Source of the DNA: Myxococcales bacterium | GTDB taxonomy: Bacteria; Myxococcota_A; Polyangia; Polyangiales; Ga0077539 | Length of the DNA: 64,000 nt | Direction of reading: 5' to 3' | Assembly (NCBI GenBank): GCA_016793325.1 | Contig: JAEUKI010000060.1 | Location: 239,894-303,893 of the forward strand | Shown here: piece by piece, positions 62,064 through 64,000 of the stretch | Numbering within the stretch: the stretch's first letter is position 1 | Layout: each line of letters begins with the position of its first letter | Made by a program: the position numbers and the translations under genes | Notes under the pieces: model-generated | The model's database searches: none | What the model was told of the DNA's origin: nothing | What the model saw: the letters and a program-made list of their open reading frames with translations, nothing else

Positions 62064-63848
62064 ATGACCGCGATCGAGCCGATTGCCTTCGACGGCGTCA
62101 CCGACACAGCGCACTTCATCGACCTCGACGACCACCCAGAGCGCCCGATGATCGAAGCGCTCGTCGAGGCGCAAGAGATGAAGGTCGCTCCCGTCGGAAA
62201 GCGCAGAGGCACGCTGACCGTCTACCGCGACGAGCGATCGGCGGACGCAGCCCGCGGGGTTCGATCGGACACGCACAGCAGCGCCGAGCAGCTCTTGCGC
62301 CGATGCGGGGCGCGATGGACGCAGGACGAGCGGCTGCGCGCGATCGCCGAACACCGCGCGTGGCGCGTCGAGTGGCCGTTCGACGCGGTGCGGGCGTCTT
62401 TGATTTTGTGTGCGTGTCCGGACGAGCACGTGCCGTCGTCGATCGACGCGTTCGCGAGCGACCGCGCGAAGCATCGATTTTCTGCGCCGAGGCGCTGGAT
62501 TCAGCGCGCGTTCGACGGCGAGCGAGAGCCTCGGCTGGCGGCGGCGAACATCCTGCACGCGAGTCGACGGCGACCCGACGCGTGGGCGCGGGCGTTTCGG
62601 GCGTCGCGCGAGCGCTTCGCGCAGTCGATCGACCTGCAGTTTCACTTGGACAAGAAGAACGGCGAGCTGTTGCGAGCGGCGCTCGAGATGATCGACCCCG
62701 ACAGCATCGACGGGCTCACGATCACCGCGTCGGACGGCGCGGACATCGGACAGCTCGCCCTCTCGATGCCCGAAGGACTGCAGTCGCTCAGCGTGTTTTG
62801 CGCCCTCGACGGGGCCGCGCAGAAGAGCTTCGCCGCGTCGAGCGCGCTCCGCTCGGTCCGTCGGCTCGTGTACTTCGTGCGCGACGCAGAGCTCGCGTCG
62901 ATGATCTCGGGCGCTGCGTTCGAGTCGATCGAGGAGCTCTCTGTCGCGAGCTATGCGACGCCCATGGAGTCGATCTGCAACGAGCGCGTCCTGGGACGAT
63001 TCTCGGCGCTGCGGTCGTTCGCGCTCCGAAGCAGCAGCATCTCGGACGACGACCTCGAGGCGATCTCGGCCAGCGTTTCGCCTGGGAGCCTGCGGGTGCT
63101 CGCGATGCGTATCGACGGTCTTTCGGCGCGCGGACGCACGATGCTCGCGACGCACGACGCGTTTTCGTCGCTCGAGTCGCTCACGATCGCCGAGGGGTAC
63201 ACGCAGCAGGAGGGCGCTCCGAGCGCGCTCTACACGATCGCGGTCGAGGGGAGGTTCACGCGGCTCGAGCACCTCGCGCTGCCTCGGTTCGGCTTTCCGC
63301 CAGCGACCAGCGCGACGAGCATCGTCGCTGCGTCGACGAGCGAAGCGACGCGCAACCTCCGGTCACTCAAGCTGTTCAACGTCGACGCCTCGGCGCTCGA
63401 GGCGCTCTCGCGGGCGCAGCGAGGGCCCGCGCTCGAGGTGCTCGAGCTCGAGGCCAACGAAGAGCAATGGACGCGCGCGGCCAATCCATTCACCGGAGCA
63501 TGGACGCGCGCGCTTCGGCTGCTCACGGTGTGGGGCGCGAGCGACACTCAGCGGCTGTGCGAGGCGCTCGCCGCGAGCAACATGAACGCGTTGATCGGGC
63601 TGGCGATCAACACCGGCTCGGCGAACGCCGCCGCGATCGAGACGCTCGCGCGCGCGCCCTTCGCGTCGAACCTCCGCGTGTTGTCGTTGATGGGCTGCAA
63701 GATCAACGAGGGAACCGCGAGGGCGCTCTGTGAAGCGCCGTGGACTTCTTCGATCGATCGATTGATCGTGGACGCCTCGAAGCTGACCGACGACGAGCAG
63801 TGGCTGCTTCGCGTGACGTTCGGCCCTGCGCTCTTGCTCGTGCGCTGA
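62064..63848 (+). CDS. LRR-like repeat protein (hypothetical)
   Basis: A 594-residue protein with no signal peptide. The N-terminal ~200 residues are mixed and helical. From about 210 onward there are weak leucine-rich-type repeats: SIDGLTITASDGADIGQLAL, LQSLSVFCALDGAAQ, LRSFALRSSSISDDDLEAIS, LEVLELEANEEQWTRA, LRVLSLMGCKINEGTARAL. The spacing recalls ribonuclease-inhibitor LRRs, as in the gene at 14277, but with poorer consensus. Likely an interaction scaffold. Function unknown. ATG at 62064 sits 156 nt from the divergent lipase start. Confidence 0.72.
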   Translation: MTAIEPIAFDGVTDTAHFIDLDDHPERPMIEALVEAQEMKVAPVGKRRGTLTVYRDERSADAARGVRSDTHSSAEQLLRRCGARWTQDERLRAIAEHRAWRVEWPFDAVRASLILCACPDEHVPSSIDAFASDRAKHRFSAPRRWIQRAFDGEREPRLAAANILHASRRRPDAWARAFRASRERFAQSIDLQFHLDKKNGELLRAALEMIDPDSIDGLTITASDGADIGQLALSMPEGLQSLSVFCALDGAAQKSFAASSALRSVRRLVYFVRDAELASMISGAAFESIEELSVASYATPMESICNERVLGRFSALRSFALRSSSISDDDLEAISASVSPGSLRVLAMRIDGLSARGRTMLATHDAFSSLESLTIAEGYTQQEGAPSALYTIAVEGRFTRLEHLALPRFGFPPATSATSIVAASTSEATRNLRSLKLFNVDASALEALSRAQRGPALEVLELEANEEQWTRAANPFTGAWTRALRLLTVWGASDTQRLCEALAASNMNALIGLAINTGSANAAAIETLARAPFASNLRVLSLMGCKINEGTARALCEAPWTSSIDRLIVDASKLTDDEQWLLRVTFGPALLLVR

Positions 63849-63928
63849 GCGCTCTATCGACGAGAAGGTTCGCACCATCCACCAGTCTCACGAGGGGCAT
63901 CGGTAGCCTCACAGGCTGGCCGGCCGAG

Positions 63929-64000
63929 CACGTGCAGGATCAACTACTTCTCGCTCGGTACAGAGAGCGACGTTCCGCGAAGTAGTTGATCCTGCACGTG
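63929..64000. repeat. perfect 22-bp inverted repeat at window edge
   Basis: 63929-63950 (begins CACGTGCAGGATC) and 63979-64000 are exact reverse complements. The 28 nt between them hold a smaller hairpin (TCGCTC...GAGCGA). The repeat could be longer, since the window ends at its last base. It may be another REP-like palindrome, the end of a mobile element, or a strong terminator for the preceding gene. The sequence between 63849 and 63928 shows nothing else. Confidence 0.85.

Overview
The window is GC-rich chromosomal DNA, densely coded, with very few intergenic gaps above 300 bp. Everything points to a myxobacterium, probably of the Polyangiales/Sandaracinus type. There are about ten Sec/SPII lipoproteins whose mature N-termini are Asp/Ala/Ser-rich, a protein with a MYXO-CTERM-like tail and 'metal-binding' EVCDGLDNNCNG motif, an LRR protein with a TIGR02996-like head, a PEGA-repeat outer-membrane protein, Gly-rich PGRS-like lipoproteins and many GTG starts. 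I saw no rRNA, tRNA or CRISPR array. The assignment is inference from gene content; no search was run.

Layout. 0-5 kb: an outer-membrane-type protein (cut by the window edge) behind an alpha-oxoamine synthase, a small lipoprotein, 5-formyl-THF cyclo-ligase and an FG-GAP lipoprotein. A ~220 bp REP/BIME-like palindromic element follows. 5.3-16.2 kb: comEC overlapping lgt (TTGA), glutathione reductase, a ferritin-like/Fe-S/CDGSH fusion protein, a MepA-like peptidase, a YjbR-like protein with a histone-like tail, and an LRR protein. 16.2-25.1 kb, all leftward: Cys-rich lipoprotein, a tail-anchored protein, a lipoprotein, ppk1, then a tight trio of a Ycf35/DUF1257-like protein, an FtsH/AAA+ protease carrying a 459-residue intein with a LAGLIDADG endonuclease, and a small acidic protein. 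25.6-34.6 kb: PEGA protein, SDR with an altered active site, two divergent desaturases, membrane protein and OYE-family oxidoreductase.

34.6-42.5 kb: a tandem pair of RNA-like double hairpins upstream of an AlkB-like gene, a hypothetical gene whose end lies inside a tandem 75 bp structured repeat, the MYXO-CTERM-like protein, lipoproteins, a di-haem cytochrome-like protein and an AraC regulator. 42.5-58.6 kb is the most striking part. A leftward five-gene unit of about 14.3 kb encodes a Gly-rich lipoprotein, a large lipoprotein with BACON-like and TcA C-terminus-like segments, a second Gly-rich lipoprotein, a 2164-residue secreted SpvB/TcdB/RHS protein ending in a Hint domain plus a His/Cys papain-like toxin tip, and a translationally coupled candidate immunity protein. 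Two further immunity-like genes lie downstream. I read it as a cell-surface, self-processing relative of Tc (ABC) toxins. 58.8-64 kb: a small exported protein, an acyl-CoA dehydrogenase, a lipase, an LRR-like protein, and a perfect 22 bp inverted repeat at the window's end.

How genes may work together: the ppk1/FtsH cluster suggests phosphate- or stress-linked proteolysis, and the toxin operon looks like one delivery, processing and immunity module. The rest is mainly housekeeping and envelope functions. Start sites were chosen from signal peptides, Shine-Dalgarno-like sequences and start/stop overlaps.
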